From contig NZ_PVNK01000281.1 of assembly GCF_002994615.1 (NCBI RefSeq), forward strand, positions 1 through 64,000: a DNA stretch of 64,000 nt. The letters are read 5' to 3'. Below the pieces are notes generated by a model, which saw only the letters and a program-made list of their open reading frames with translations, had not been told where the DNA came from and made no database searches. This document shows positions 35,009 through 43,680 of the stretch, piece after piece; the stretch's first letter is position 1; the number at the start of each line of letters is the position of its first letter. Origin of the DNA: Enhygromyxa salina. Lineage in GTDB: Bacteria > Myxococcota_A > Polyangia > Nannocystales > Nannocystaceae. Position numbers and translations under genes: made by a program.

Positions 35009-35428
35009 ATGGCTTACGAAGTGGGCTCGGATGTGGAGGCGATGTGCAGGACCTGCGACGACGTGTGGCACGTCATCGTGGCCAAGATCGGCGAGAAGAT
35101 CACCAAGGTCGAGTGCAAGCAGTGCGGCAAGCAGCACCGCTTCAAGCCGACCGGTGACGCGCCCGAGGCCAACCTCAACCCCACCCGGCGCAAGGTCTCG
35201 GGCAGCGGCCGCAAGTCCGGGTCGCGCGCCCAACCGAGCCCGAGCGCAGGCATCGCGCACAACCCCGACAAGCCGACCCGCAACTACGCCCTGAGCGAGC
35301 GCTTCGCCCTCGGCGAGCAGATCCAGCACAAGAAGTTCGGGCCGGGCGTGGTCTGTGCCGTCGAAGACGACAAGATCCGGGTCAACTTCGCCGACGCGAC
35401 CAAGGTGCTGCTGCACGGCCGGAAGTAG
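35009..35428 (+). CDS. Zinc-ribbon protein with C-terminal UvrD-tail-like Tudor/KOW domain
   Basis: 139 residues from ATG at 35009. Two CxxC pairs (MCRTC and CKQCG, about 13-40) form a zinc ribbon. A Pro/Ser/Arg-rich linker leads to ALGEQIQHKKFGPGVVCAVE and VNFADATKVLLHG, resembling the Tudor-like C-terminal domain of UvrD/PcrA helicases, which in those proteins contacts RNA polymerase. A small nucleic-acid- or RNAP-binding protein is the best guess. Acts in the cytoplasm. Not obviously co-transcribed with neighbours. Confidence 0.7.
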   Translation: MAYEVGSDVEAMCRTCDDVWHVIVAKIGEKITKVECKQCGKQHRFKPTGDAPEANLNPTRRKVSGSGRKSGSRAQPSPSAGIAHNPDKPTRNYALSERFALGEQIQHKKFGPGVVCAVEDDKIRVNFADATKVLLHGRK

Positions 35429-35575
35429 CTGCTTCCCCTCGCAGCCGTCCTGCGCTCCGCCGCGCGCTGCCGCTGCGCTGCGGCCGCTCGATCTTCGCTT
35501 CGAGGGCCCGAAGCATTACCTCTCAAATTACAGTAAAACAGCTCGCGTTGACGGCCACCCGTTCCTCGGTCAGAG

Positions 35576-35607
35576 TCAGCAACACCATCTTGTATGGTGC
35601 TGCTGGC
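35576..35607. other. Inverted repeat in the region upstream of the rhodanese-MoeB gene
   Basis: CAGCAACACCAT and ATGGTGCTGCTG form a 12-bp hairpin arm with one mismatch around a short loop. It lies in a 222-bp gap that otherwise shows no gene. It could be an operator or a terminator. Confidence 0.35.
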
Positions 35608-35650
35608 CAAATCGAAGCGGCCCCAAAAACCACGCTGAGCATCGGTAAAT

Positions 35651-36832
35651 ATGACGACATTCAACCAGGTCCTGTCGCAGGTCAAGGGCGACATCCGCGA
35701 AGTCTCGGTCGAAGAGACCAAGGCGCGAGTGCTCGACAGCGCGGCCGACGAGCGCCCCGTGCTCGTCGACGTCCGCGAGCGCGACGAGTACGAGCAAGGT
35801 TTCATCCCCGCGTCCGAGTGGATCCCCCGCGGCTTCCTCGAGATGAAGATCGAGGATCTCGTCCCCGACCGCGACCGCGAGGTGATCGTCTACTGCGCAG
35901 GCGGCGTGCGCTCGGCCCTCGGGGCTCGCTCGCTCGCCGAGCTCGGCTACTCCAAGGTCTCGTCGATGGCCGGCGGCTTTCGGGCCTGGAAGAACGCCGG
36001 CTACGAGTTCGAGCGTCCGCGGATCCTCAGCCCCGACCAGATCAAGCGCTACAGCCGGCACATCATGCTCCCGGAGGTCGGTGAGGCCGGCCAGGGCAAG
36101 CTGCTCGACGCCAAGGTCTTGTGCCTCGGCGCGGGCGGGCTCGGCTCGCCGAGCGCGCTGTACCTCGCGGCCGCCGGGGTCGGCACGATCGGCATCGTCG
36201 ACGACGACGTGGTCGACGAGTCCAACCTCCAGCGCCAGGTCCTGCACAACGTCGAGCGCCTCGGCATGTCCAAGGTCGAGAGCGCCCGCAAGACCCTCAA
36301 GGCCCTCAACCCCGACGTCAACGTGATCGCCATCGAGGACCGCCTCGACAGCTCCAACGTGCTCGAGATCATCTCGCAGTACGACCTGATCGTCGACGGC
36401 GCCGACAACTTCCCGACCCGCTACCTGCTCAACGACGCCAGCCTCAAGCTGCGCAAGCCGGTCGTCCACGCGTCGATCTTCCGCTTCGAGGGTCAGGTCA
36501 CCACCTTCATGGGTCGCGCGGGCGACGACGAGGGCCCCTGCTACCGCTGCCTCTACCCCGACCCGCCCCCGCCCGGGATGGCGCCCTCGTGCCAGGAGGC
36601 CGGCGTCCTCGGCGTGCTCTGCGGCATGATCGGCACCCTTCAGGCCAACGAGGCGCTCAAGATCATCTTGGGGCTCGGCACCACCCTCTCGGGTCGGCTG
36701 ATGGTCTTCGACGCCCTCGGAACCAAGTGGCGGACGATGAAGCTGCGCCGCGATCCCGAGTGCCGGGTGTGCTCGAAGGATCCCGACGAGATCGAGCTGA
36801 TCGACTACGAGGAGTTCTGCAACGTCCGCTGA
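35651..36832 (+). CDS. moeB: Rhodanese-MoeB fusion (molybdopterin-synthase adenylyltransferase type)
   Basis: 393 residues. A rhodanese domain comes first (about 15-115; PVLVDVRERDEYEQGF and the active-site Cys in VIVYCAGGVRS), then an E1-like ThiF/MoeB domain (from ~125: RYSRHIMLPEVGEAGQGKLL; ATP-binding GAGGLGSP; DGADNFPTRYLLND). The zinc-site CYRC and CRVC pairs are present. The rhodanese-first order is unlike eukaryotic MOCS3, where it is C-terminal. The E1 domain would adenylate the GG tail of a ubiquitin-like protein (MoaD, ThiS or CysO) and the rhodanese could deliver sulfur. A MoaD-like protein ending in GG is encoded at 45741-46010, ~9 kb away. Confidence 0.92.
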   Translation: MTTFNQVLSQVKGDIREVSVEETKARVLDSAADERPVLVDVRERDEYEQGFIPASEWIPRGFLEMKIEDLVPDRDREVIVYCAGGVRSALGARSLAELGYSKVSSMAGGFRAWKNAGYEFERPRILSPDQIKRYSRHIMLPEVGEAGQGKLLDAKVLCLGAGGLGSPSALYLAAAGVGTIGIVDDDVVDESNLQRQVLHNVERLGMSKVESARKTLKALNPDVNVIAIEDRLDSSNVLEIISQYDLIVDGADNFPTRYLLNDASLKLRKPVVHASIFRFEGQVTTFMGRAGDDEGPCYRCLYPDPPPPGMAPSCQEAGVLGVLCGMIGTLQANEALKIILGLGTTLSGRLMVFDALGTKWRTMKLRRDPECRVCSKDPDEIELIDYEEFCNVR

Positions 36833-36881
36833 GCCCGGGCGACCGTGGCGAGAGGTCGCCGATCGTGGCGAGCTCGCGGTC

Positions 36882-37463
36882 TTGTTGATCCGCCACGGTC
36901 GGACCGCGCTCAACGCCGAGCGCCGCTTTTGTGGCGGCCGCTCGGATCCTCCCCTCGACGCCCGCGGCCGCGAGCAGGTCGCGGCCCTGCGCGAGCGCTT
37001 CGGCGGCGAGCTCGACGGGCTGTTTTGCTCGCCGCAGCGGCGCGCGCTCGAGACCGCGGCGGTGCTCGGCCCAGCGACGGTCGTCGAGACCCTGCGCGAG
37101 CTCGATCATGGCGCGCTCGAGGGCCGCGAGATCCAGCCGACCCTGGCCGAGCACGCGGACTTCTTTCGGGCCTGGCAACGAGACCCGACCAAGGTCGCCG
37201 TGCCCGGCGGCGGCGAGAGCATGGGCGCCCTGGCCACGCGGGTCGACGCGGGCATCCGCAGCATCCTCGATCAGCTCCCTGGGCCTTGTTCGCGCGGGCA
37301 GGTGATCGCGGTCGTCGGCCACCAGCTGGCCTGGGCTGCGTTCGTGTGCCGAGCCCTTGGCAGGCCGCTGCGCGACTGGCCGCAGTTCGAGCTGCGCAAC
37401 GCGAGCGCCAACTTGTTGGCCTTCGACGGCGCGCGCTGGTCGTTGTTGGGTCGCAAGCTCTGA
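36882..37463 (+). CDS. Histidine phosphatase (phosphoglycerate-mutase family)
   Basis: 193 residues. The catalytic RHG motif is at the very start (LLIRHGRT), followed by the second Arg/Glu region (FCSPQRRALETAA), the Glu in ELDHGALEG and the second catalytic His in VVGHQLAW. A TTG at 36882 is the only start codon close to the first strand; the start could be a little upstream in the moeB 3' end. It removes or transfers phosphate from small molecules such as alpha-ribazole or phosphoglycerate; specificity is not visible. Located between moeB and polA on the same strand, possibly one operon. Confidence 0.82.
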   Translation: MLIRHGRTALNAERRFCGGRSDPPLDARGREQVAALRERFGGELDGLFCSPQRRALETAAVLGPATVVETLRELDHGALEGREIQPTLAEHADFFRAWQRDPTKVAVPGGGESMGALATRVDAGIRSILDQLPGPCSRGQVIAVVGHQLAWAAFVCRALGRPLRDWPQFELRNASANLLAFDGARWSLLGRKL

Positions 37464-37480
37464 GGCGATACCCTCGCGCC

Positions 37481-40168
37481 GTGGCCACGCCCGAGCGCCT
37501 GATCCTCATCGACGCCAGCGCCCTGATCTACCGGGCCTACTACGCGATCCCGTCGAACTTCACGACCGCCGACGGCCTCCACACCAACGCGATCTACGGC
37601 TTCGCCACGATGTTCCGCAAGATCCTCTCGGGCCGCCAGCCCGAGCGCGGGGCCGTGGTCTTCGACGCCCCGGGCCAGACCTTCCGCGAGAAGAAATACC
37701 CCGAGTACAAGGCCCAGCGCCCGCGCATGGATCCGGAGCTGCGCGAGCAGCTCGCCTGGGTCGACAAGCTCGTCGAGGCCCACCACTTCCCGCACCTGCG
37801 CATGCCCGGCTACGAGGCCGACGACGTGATCGGCACGCTCACGCGGCTCGCGGTCGAGGCCGGCATGGAGGTCTACATCATCTCGGGCGACAAGGACTTC
37901 GCCCAGCTGATCTCCGATCGCGTGCGCATGGTCGACACCCTCCGCGACATCACCTTTGACCCGGAGCTCGTGCGCAAGAAGTGGGGCGTCGCCCCCGAGC
38001 GCTTCGTCGATCTGCTCGCGCTGATGGGCGACAAGGTCGACAACATCCCGGGGATCCCCGGCATCGGCCAGAAGACCGCGACCAAGCTGCTCGACAAGTA
38101 CGGCGACTTCGACGGGATCTTCGCCCACGTCGACGAGCTCAAGGGCAAGCAAAAGGAGCGCATCGAGGACCACCGCGAGCAGGCCGCGCTCTCGCGCGAG
38201 CTGGCCACGATCGACACCAAGGTCCCGCTCGAGCTCGGGCTCGACGATCTGAAGCTCGTGCCCGTCGAGGCTGGCGCGCTCAACGAGCTCTACAAGAAGC
38301 TCGAGTTCTACTCGCTGCTGTCCGAGACCGAGGCCGCCAAGGAGCAGGGCGCCGACGCCGACGCCGACTTCGCGGCCGTCGCGACCCTCGCCGAGCTCGA
38401 CGCCCTGATAGCGAGCTTCCCGGCCGCGGACTCGGGCGCGGTCGCGGTCTACCCGGTCTACGACGCGCCCTCGCCCGTGCGCGGGGCCCTGGCCGGGCTC
38501 GCGTTCTCGTTCGCGGCCAACCACGCCCGCTTCGTGCCGACCGCCTGCGCTGGCGGGCTCGGCGACGCGGCGATCGCCAAGCTCGCGCCGTGGCTCGAGG
38601 ATCCCAAGCGCTACAAGCTCGGCCACGACTGCAAGGCGCTGTGGGTCGCGCTGCGCCGGGTCGGCGTGACCCTGCGCGGGGTCGTCGGCGACACGATGCT
38701 CGAGTCCTTCCTCATCGACCCCAACAAGCTGATCCCCCACGCGCTCGGGCAGGTCGTCAAGGAGTACCTCCAGCGCACGATCCCGCCGACCAAGCGGGTG
38801 CTCGGCTCGGGCAAGAAGCTCAAGCAATTCACCGAGCTCACGCCCGCGGAGCTGTTCGAGTGGAGCGGCCAGCAGGTCGAGGCCATCGCCACCGCGTTCC
38901 CGGCGATCCGCGAGCGCCTCGACCTCGAGGGCCACCGCGACTACCTCGAGACCGTCGAGCTGCCTTTGTCGTGGGTTCTCGGCCAGATGGAGCTCGATGG
39001 CGTCGCCGTCGACAGCGAGGACCTGGCCAAGATGGGCGAGGAATTCGGCGAGCGCCTCGCTACCCTCGAGGCCAAGATCTTCGAGATCGCCGGGCGCGAG
39101 TTCAACATCGCCTCGCCCAAGCAGCTCGGCGAGGTCTTGTTCGACGAGCTGAAGCTGCCGGTCATCAAGCGGACCAAGACCGGCTACTCGACCAACGCCG
39201 AGGTCCTCGAGCGGCTCGCGGCCAAGACCGAGCTCGAGGGCCACGAGATCGCCGAGCACCTGCTCGAGCACCGCAAGCTCGCCAAGCTGATCAACACCTA
39301 CACCGAGGTCCTCCAAAACGCGGTCAACCCCGAGACCGGCCGGATCCACACGACCTTTCAGCAGACCACCGGCGTCAGCGGGCGGCTGATCACGACCGAG
39401 CCCGACCTCCAGCGCACGCCGGTCAAGACGCCCGAGGGTCGGCGGATCCGCCAGACCTTCGTCGCGCGGGCGGGCTGCAAATTAATCTCGGCCGATTGGA
39501 GCCAGATCGAGCTCCGGCTCCTCGCCCACTTCACCGGCGACGAGCACCTCGTCGATTCCTTCGCCCGCGGCCTCGACGTCCACGCGCGCACGGCCGGGCA
39601 GCTGTTCGAGGTCGCGCCCGACGAGGTCACGCCCAAACAGCGCGGGGTCGGCAAGCTCGTCAACTTCGCCACGATCTACGGCCAGGGCGCGACCGCGCTC
39701 AGCCAGATCCTCAAGGTCCCGCGCAAGCAGGCCCAGGCCTACATCGACGGCTACTTCGAGTACTACGCGGGCGTCCGCGCGTGGCTCGACGCGACGATCG
39801 CCCAGGCCCACATCGACGGCTACGTCGAGACCGTGCTCGGGCGCCGCCGCTACATTCCAGAGCTGTCGAGCAACAATTGGCAGGACCGCCAGTACGGCGA
39901 GCGGATCTCGGCCAACACGCCGATCCAGGGCTCGGCCGCCGACATCTGCAAGCTCGCGATGCTGGGCATCGACCGCGAGCTGAAGGCCGCGAAGCTCGAG
40001 GCCAGGATGCTGCTGCAGATCCACGACGAGCTGGTGTTCGAGGCGCCGGTCGCCGAGCTCGAGCAGGTCATGGCGATCGCCCGGGCGCAGATGGAGCAGG
40101 TCTACCCGCTGAAGGTGCCGCTGGTGGTGGATGTCGGGGTTGGCACGAGCTGGGCCGAGGCGCATTAG
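37481..40168 (+). CDS. polA: DNA polymerase I
   Basis: 895 residues from GTG at 37481, 18 bp after the preceding stop. The 5'-3' exonuclease domain (about 1-290) has LILIDASALIYRAYYA, GYEADDVIGTL and the helix-hairpin-helix PGIPGIGQKTATKLL. The polymerase domain is complete: motif A DWSQIELRLLAH, the O-helix KQRGVGKLVNFATIYG, motif C QIHDELVFE. The middle 3'-5' exonuclease domain is degenerate: the DxE of motif I is missing (the region reads AVYPVYDAPSP) and the later YxxxD motif is not recognisable, so proofreading is probably lost, as in several bacterial PolA proteins. The O-helix Phe suggests discrimination against dideoxynucleotides. Functions in Okazaki-fragment maturation and repair. 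Confidence 0.95.
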   Translation: MATPERLILIDASALIYRAYYAIPSNFTTADGLHTNAIYGFATMFRKILSGRQPERGAVVFDAPGQTFREKKYPEYKAQRPRMDPELREQLAWVDKLVEAHHFPHLRMPGYEADDVIGTLTRLAVEAGMEVYIISGDKDFAQLISDRVRMVDTLRDITFDPELVRKKWGVAPERFVDLLALMGDKVDNIPGIPGIGQKTATKLLDKYGDFDGIFAHVDELKGKQKERIEDHREQAALSRELATIDTKVPLELGLDDLKLVPVEAGALNELYKKLEFYSLLSETEAAKEQGADADADFAAVATLAELDALIASFPAADSGAVAVYPVYDAPSPVRGALAGLAFSFAANHARFVPTACAGGLGDAAIAKLAPWLEDPKRYKLGHDCKALWVALRRVGVTLRGVVGDTMLESFLIDPNKLIPHALGQVVKEYLQRTIPPTKRVLGSGKKLKQFTELTPAELFEWSGQQVEAIATAFPAIRERLDLEGHRDYLETVELPLSWVLGQMELDGVAVDSEDLAKMGEEFGERLATLEAKIFEIAGREFNIASPKQLGEVLFDELKLPVIKRTKTGYSTNAEVLERLAAKTELEGHEIAEHLLEHRKLAKLINTYTEVLQNAVNPETGRIHTTFQQTTGVSGRLITTEPDLQRTPVKTPEGRRIRQTFVARAGCKLISADWSQIELRLLAHFTGDEHLVDSFARGLDVHARTAGQLFEVAPDEVTPKQRGVGKLVNFATIYGQGATALSQILKVPRKQAQAYIDGYFEYYAGVRAWLDATIAQAHIDGYVETVLGRRRYIPELSSNNWQDRQYGERISANTPIQGSAADICKLAMLGIDRELKAAKLEARMLLQIHDELVFEAPVAELEQVMAIARAQMEQVYPLKVPLVVDVGVGTSWAEAH

Positions 40169-40414
40169 TCCATTCCTCCCAACCATCAGCGACGGCGCCA
40201 CGCACGGCCGCGAGCGGCCGGTCGCTCACTCGCTTCGCTCCTTCACTCGGTGGGCTGGCAGGAGCTTCGCCAAGGAATGCGTGGCCCCCCAGAGCGCGCT
40301 TGGTTTGCTGTGAGCGGCGGCCTCGAGTCGGCCACGCTCGCGCGTGGGCAACTGCATGGGAGACGGCGCGCACAGCGCGCAATGCGGGACCCCCGATTGG
40401 GGTAACGTATCGGG

Positions 40415-41902
40415 ATGAGAAAGCTGACCAAACGAAGTCCTGTGCCTCTTGTCCTGCTGCTCGGGCTCGGCGGCTGCGGGTACGACGTGACGGGGCCCGC
40501 AGCTGCGGAGTTCGACGAGCTGTGCGGCCAGAACGAACCCGTCAAGCTGCTCAACCTCGACCCCGACCGCACGCTCGACCACGTGACCAGCCGTGAGCTC
40601 GGCGAGCGGCTGTTGCTGATGCTGGGCTACGAAGACGCCGAGAGTCGCGAGCTGTGGTCGGTAGGGCGCTGCGGAGAGGACCCCGTGCTGGTCAGCGACA
40701 GCCTCCACGGGTGGCCAAGGAGCTACGAGCCCTGGCCCGAGATCCTGTTTTACTGCGACGAAGCGGACGACCTCCTCTGGACGCTGGATCCGACCGGTGT
40801 CCACCCGCCGAGCCCGGTGTTCGAGACCCGCGCGTGCTTCGCTAAGGTCACGCCCGCGGGGCTGGTGACGATCCTCGGTGACGGCGACACGGGCCCCCTC
40901 GTGCTGCAACCTTGGCCCGAGGACCCCTTCACCCAGGCGGCCGAGCAGGTCGTGCTGCTCGACGAGGTCAAGGCCGCAGCGCTGCCCTTTCCACACACCC
41001 AGCCCGACGCTCACGAGGTCCTCGACACGGTCGACAACGAGGTCTTCGCGGTCACAGCCGCCGACGAACTCGTGGTCCTGAACCTCGACGATCTCGTGCC
41101 CACCGTGCTCGCCCAGGACGTGCGTGAGTTCGATGTGAGCCAAAGTGAGGGGGGCCGCTGGCTCGTCTGGCAGGACATCGAGGTCACCAAGGTCGGGATG
41201 TACAGCGGGGACAGCCAGTGGCCCGAGGGTCCGGTCTACCTGCTCGATCGCATGTCCGGTGAAATCTCGCAGCTCGACGACACGGCCATGGCCTACACCC
41301 TCACATCCTATATGGGGGCGGTTGAGGCCGGGCTGCTGTACTACCGGGTCGGCGCGATCAACGACGAGTCCGCTGGGCGCTGGGTTCGACTCGACACCCT
41401 CGAGCAATACGCCAGCCCGTCAACAACCGCCTCCCCCTATCTCGTCATCGACGAGTCGCGGCTGCTGCTGAGCTCCGTGTTCTTCCGCCCGCCCTTCACC
41501 GTGGTCGACGTCTCGACCGGCGAGCACAACACGATCTTCTCGGACCAGATGGTCCGCCTGCGCGCCACGACCGACAGCCTGATCATCCTGCGCGAGTCTG
41601 GCGGCGAGCTGGTCAAGATCGACTTCGAGGGCAACACGCGGACCCTCGCCAAGGGTGTTCACGAGCTGTATCAGATCAGCGAGGACGAGCACGTGATCAC
41701 GCCCTTCGCCGTCGGGGCCGACGGCATCGGCTCGCTCGTGATCGTCGAGCCCGAGACTCTCGACGAGCGCTACATCGACGACGACGTGCTGTCCAAGTCG
41801 TCCATGATCTACGAGACCGACGACGGCCTGTTGGTCAGCTATGCGGTCATCAGCTCCGATCCCGAGCGTCACGGCATATGGCTGGCCAAGCCCGGCGACT
41901 GA
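40415..41902 (+). CDS. Lipoprotein, beta-propeller-like
   Basis: 495 residues. The N-terminus has a lipoprotein signal ending at LLLGLGGC. The mature part has repeating short hydrophobic strands separated by acidic turns (ADELVVLNLDDL, EGPVYLLDRMSGEISQLDD, PFTVVDVSTGEHN, GELVKIDFEGNTRTLA), consistent with a WD40/YVTN-type beta-propeller. No catalytic motif seen. Probable periplasm- or outer-membrane-anchored protein. It stands alone; a 246-bp gap to polA contains a GGCCGC...GCGGCC hairpin (40206-40219). Confidence 0.72.
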   Translation: MRKLTKRSPVPLVLLLGLGGCGYDVTGPAAAEFDELCGQNEPVKLLNLDPDRTLDHVTSRELGERLLLMLGYEDAESRELWSVGRCGEDPVLVSDSLHGWPRSYEPWPEILFYCDEADDLLWTLDPTGVHPPSPVFETRACFAKVTPAGLVTILGDGDTGPLVLQPWPEDPFTQAAEQVVLLDEVKAAALPFPHTQPDAHEVLDTVDNEVFAVTAADELVVLNLDDLVPTVLAQDVREFDVSQSEGGRWLVWQDIEVTKVGMYSGDSQWPEGPVYLLDRMSGEISQLDDTAMAYTLTSYMGAVEAGLLYYRVGAINDESAGRWVRLDTLEQYASPSTTASPYLVIDESRLLLSSVFFRPPFTVVDVSTGEHNTIFSDQMVRLRATTDSLIILRESGGELVKIDFEGNTRTLAKGVHELYQISEDEHVITPFAVGADGIGSLVIVEPETLDERYIDDDVLSKSSMIYETDDGLLVSYAVISSDPERHGIWLAKPGD

Positions 41903-41955
41903 CGCCAACCAAACGCTCGAAGCGCTGACCCAAAGCCGAGCTCGGGGCGGAGCTG

Positions 41956-41974
41956 CTAGCAGCCCGGGGTGCAA
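41956..41974. repeat. Left-end fragment of the palindromic repeat
   Basis: CTAGCAGCCCGGGGTGCAA is identical to the first 19 bases of the ~166-bp element; the remainder is absent. It lies 54 bp after the lipoprotein stop. Confidence 0.7.
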
Positions 41975-42155
41975 GCAGCCCTTCACCGATCACGGGACCA
42001 ACGTGACTTCGAGGAGAAGGGGCGGCCCGGCGGTCGGCCGGCCCGCGACCGGGCCAGCGGCCCGCCAGCGGGCCAGCCCCCACCGCTCGACCGGCCTCAA
42101 CTACCTGAAATCGTGGGACTTCGCGCCTGGAGCCGTCCATGCACCCGTGGAGGCC

Positions 42156-43058
42156 ATGGACACACTCGCGCACCCGAGCTCCCGCACACCTCACTCGCCC
42201 GCGCGCCCGCGCCTCGTCGTCCGGCCGCTGCCGACCTTCTTCGTCCGCGTCCCGGCCGGGCGCGAGCTGCCCGCGGGCGCCGAGCTCGAGCTCTACCTCC
42301 GCCGCTGGATCATGAAGGAGCTCGGCGGCTGGCTGCAGATCGCCGTGGTCGAGCTCCTCGCCGAGGGCAGCGTCGAGTGGACCCTCGACGCCGCGCTCGA
42401 CGGCCAGGGCAGCGATCGAGTGCTCGCGGTCCGCTGCCTCGATCGCCGAGGTCCGCGGCGGCCGGGCTTGTGGGCCGCGCTCGCGGTCGCGCACGCCCTC
42501 GCCCAGCTAAGCGACGGGGTCGTCGTCGATCCGCGGCGCAGCGCGAGCGCGTTCGGTCGCTGCGCGTGGAGCCGGGCGCCCGCCGACGGGCGCGTCCACG
42601 TGGCCAACCACCTGTGCGTCCCGAGCTCGCGCGGGCCCGATGCCCGGCGCTGGCTGAGCAGCGTCGGGATGGCCCACTTCGGCCTCCCGGACCTCGAGCT
42701 GCTCGCGGTGCCCGACTCCCTCGCCGAGCTCGGCGCGCGGCTGCTGCTCGGCGTCGCCCAGCACGTCATCGACGCGTCGTGGTCACCGCCGCGGGCGAAC
42801 GAGCACCCGCGCGAGGTCCTGCTGACGGTCGGCGAGCTCCACTGGGCGCTCGGCGGCGAGCCAGGCTCGGTGCCGATCACGACCGGTCGCGGGTGGACGC
42901 GCGCAGCCGTCGAGCTCGACGCCAGCCGCGGCTGGCCCGAGCGGATGCGGATCGGGCCCCCGCTCGGCGCCCGCAGCTGGCGTGACGAGGGCGCGTGGAT
43001 CCGCGACGCCTGGGCCGATTTGTTTGGGGTCGCAAAAAACCTCGACCGCCTTCATTGA
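42156..43058 (+). CDS. Hypothetical protein
   Basis: 300 residues from ATG at 42156; the frame is open upstream into the region with the repeat fragment, but codon usage there is poor. The protein is Arg/Ala/Leu-rich with no signal or membrane segment, and contains RRWIMKELGGWLQIAVVELL and GMAHFGLPDLELLAVPDSL, suggesting an alpha/beta fold. I do not recognise it. Confidence 0.6.
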   Translation: MDTLAHPSSRTPHSPARPRLVVRPLPTFFVRVPAGRELPAGAELELYLRRWIMKELGGWLQIAVVELLAEGSVEWTLDAALDGQGSDRVLAVRCLDRRGPRRPGLWAALAVAHALAQLSDGVVVDPRRSASAFGRCAWSRAPADGRVHVANHLCVPSSRGPDARRWLSSVGMAHFGLPDLELLAVPDSLAELGARLLLGVAQHVIDASWSPPRANEHPREVLLTVGELHWALGGEPGSVPITTGRGWTRAAVELDASRGWPERMRIGPPLGARSWRDEGAWIRDAWADLFGVAKNLDRLH

Positions 43059-43356
43059 CATCACCACATTGGTGCACTAATCATTCTTTGCGGCGATGTG
43101 GGCCGCATGGAGTTCGAGCGATGAACGCGTCGATGCAAAACGCGAAGCTATGTAGGTCCCGCCGCCAGCGGCAGGGTGCGCTACGAGGCTCGCGCTTGCG
43201 TCCGCGCTCGCTCGGCCTCCTTGCACGCCAGCGTGTGGGACGCTCCTAACCGCCACATTCGGCGGCAAAGAGACCGATAGGCAAAGAGACCGATAGGCAA
43301 AGAAGCCAGGAGGCAGACCTGCCTCGGCTCGTTCGACCTATCGATCATCACCACCT
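43059..43356. other. Gene-less region upstream of the tRNA array
   Basis: No ORF with convincing coding character. It contains a 16-bp tandem repeat (two and a half units, 43264-43303) and a stretch GGAGTTCGAG (43107-43116) recalling a tRNA T-arm, but no cloverleaf could be built. Confidence 0.5.
43264..43303. repeat. Tandem 16-bp repeat
   Basis: GGCAAAGAGACCGATA occurs twice in a row (43264-43279, 43280-43295), followed by a partial third unit. It ends ~50 bp before the first tRNA of the array. Confidence 0.7.
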
Positions 43357-43428
43357 GGGGCCTTAGCTCAGAGGAAGAGCGCTTGGTTGCGAACCGAGAG
43401 GTCGGAGGTTCGAGTCCTCCATGCCCCA
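43357..43428 (+). tRNA. tRNA-Arg (anticodon GCG)
   Basis: 72 nt. Acceptor GGGGCCT / ATGCCCC with one mismatch; D stem GCTC/GAGC with a short 7-nt loop; anticodon stem CTTGG/CCGAG and loop TTGCGAA, anticodon GCG (reads CGC); T arm GGAGG TTCGAGT CCTCC; discriminator A; no encoded CCA. First of five tRNA genes within 400 bp. Confidence 0.85.
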
Positions 43429-43448
43429 TCCCTGCCCACTTTATCCTT

Positions 43449-43520
43449 GGGGTGTTCGCTCAGAGGAAGAGCAGTCGGCTTCTAACCGACACCACGGGGG
43501 TTCGAATCCTCCACACCCTG
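43449..43520 (+). tRNA. tRNA-Arg (anticodon UCU)
   Basis: 72 nt. Acceptor GGGGTGT / ACACCCT with a G-U at the end; D stem GCTC/GAGC with loop AGAGGAA as in the first; anticodon stem GTCGG/CCGAC, loop CTTCTAA, anticodon TCT (reads AGA); T arm GGGGG TTCGAAT CCTCC with one G-U; discriminator G; no CCA encoded. Confidence 0.85.
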
Positions 43521-43526
43521 CCTCGC

Positions 43527-43597
43527 GGGGCATTAGCTCAAAGGAAGAGCCTTCGGTTCCGAACCGAGAGGTGGAGGTTCGAGTCCTCCATGCCCTA
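43527..43597 (+). tRNA. tRNA-Arg (anticodon CCG)
   Basis: 71 nt. Acceptor GGGGCAT / ATGCCCT; D stem GCTC/GAGC, loop AAAGGAA; anticodon stem TTCGG/CCGAG, loop TTCCGAA, anticodon CCG (reads CGG); T arm GGAGG TTCGAGT CCTCC; discriminator A. The short variable region AGGT is four bases. Confidence 0.85.
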
Positions 43598-43602
43598 CTC
43601 CC

Positions 43603-43676
43603 ACCGGGGTAAGCAAACTGGCAAAGCTGCCGGCATGAGAGGCCGGTGTCTGCGGGTTCGACTCCCGTCCCCGGTA
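43603..43676 (+). tRNA. tRNA with leucine anticodon GAG and short variable loop
   Basis: 74 nt. Acceptor ACCGGGG / CCCCGGT perfect; D arm with the canonical AACTGGCA loop; anticodon stem CCGGC/GCCGG, loop ATGAGAG, anticodon GAG (reads CTC/CTT, Leu); T arm GCGGG TTCGACT CCCGT; discriminator A. The variable region is only TGTCT, so it is class I, unlike normal bacterial tRNA-Leu. Confidence 0.75.
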
Positions 43677-43680
43677 TCTC

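Noticed and set aside
43060-43130. tRNA-like sequence before the array
   Set aside because: A GGAGTTCGAG block is present but no acceptor or anticodon stem can be drawn.
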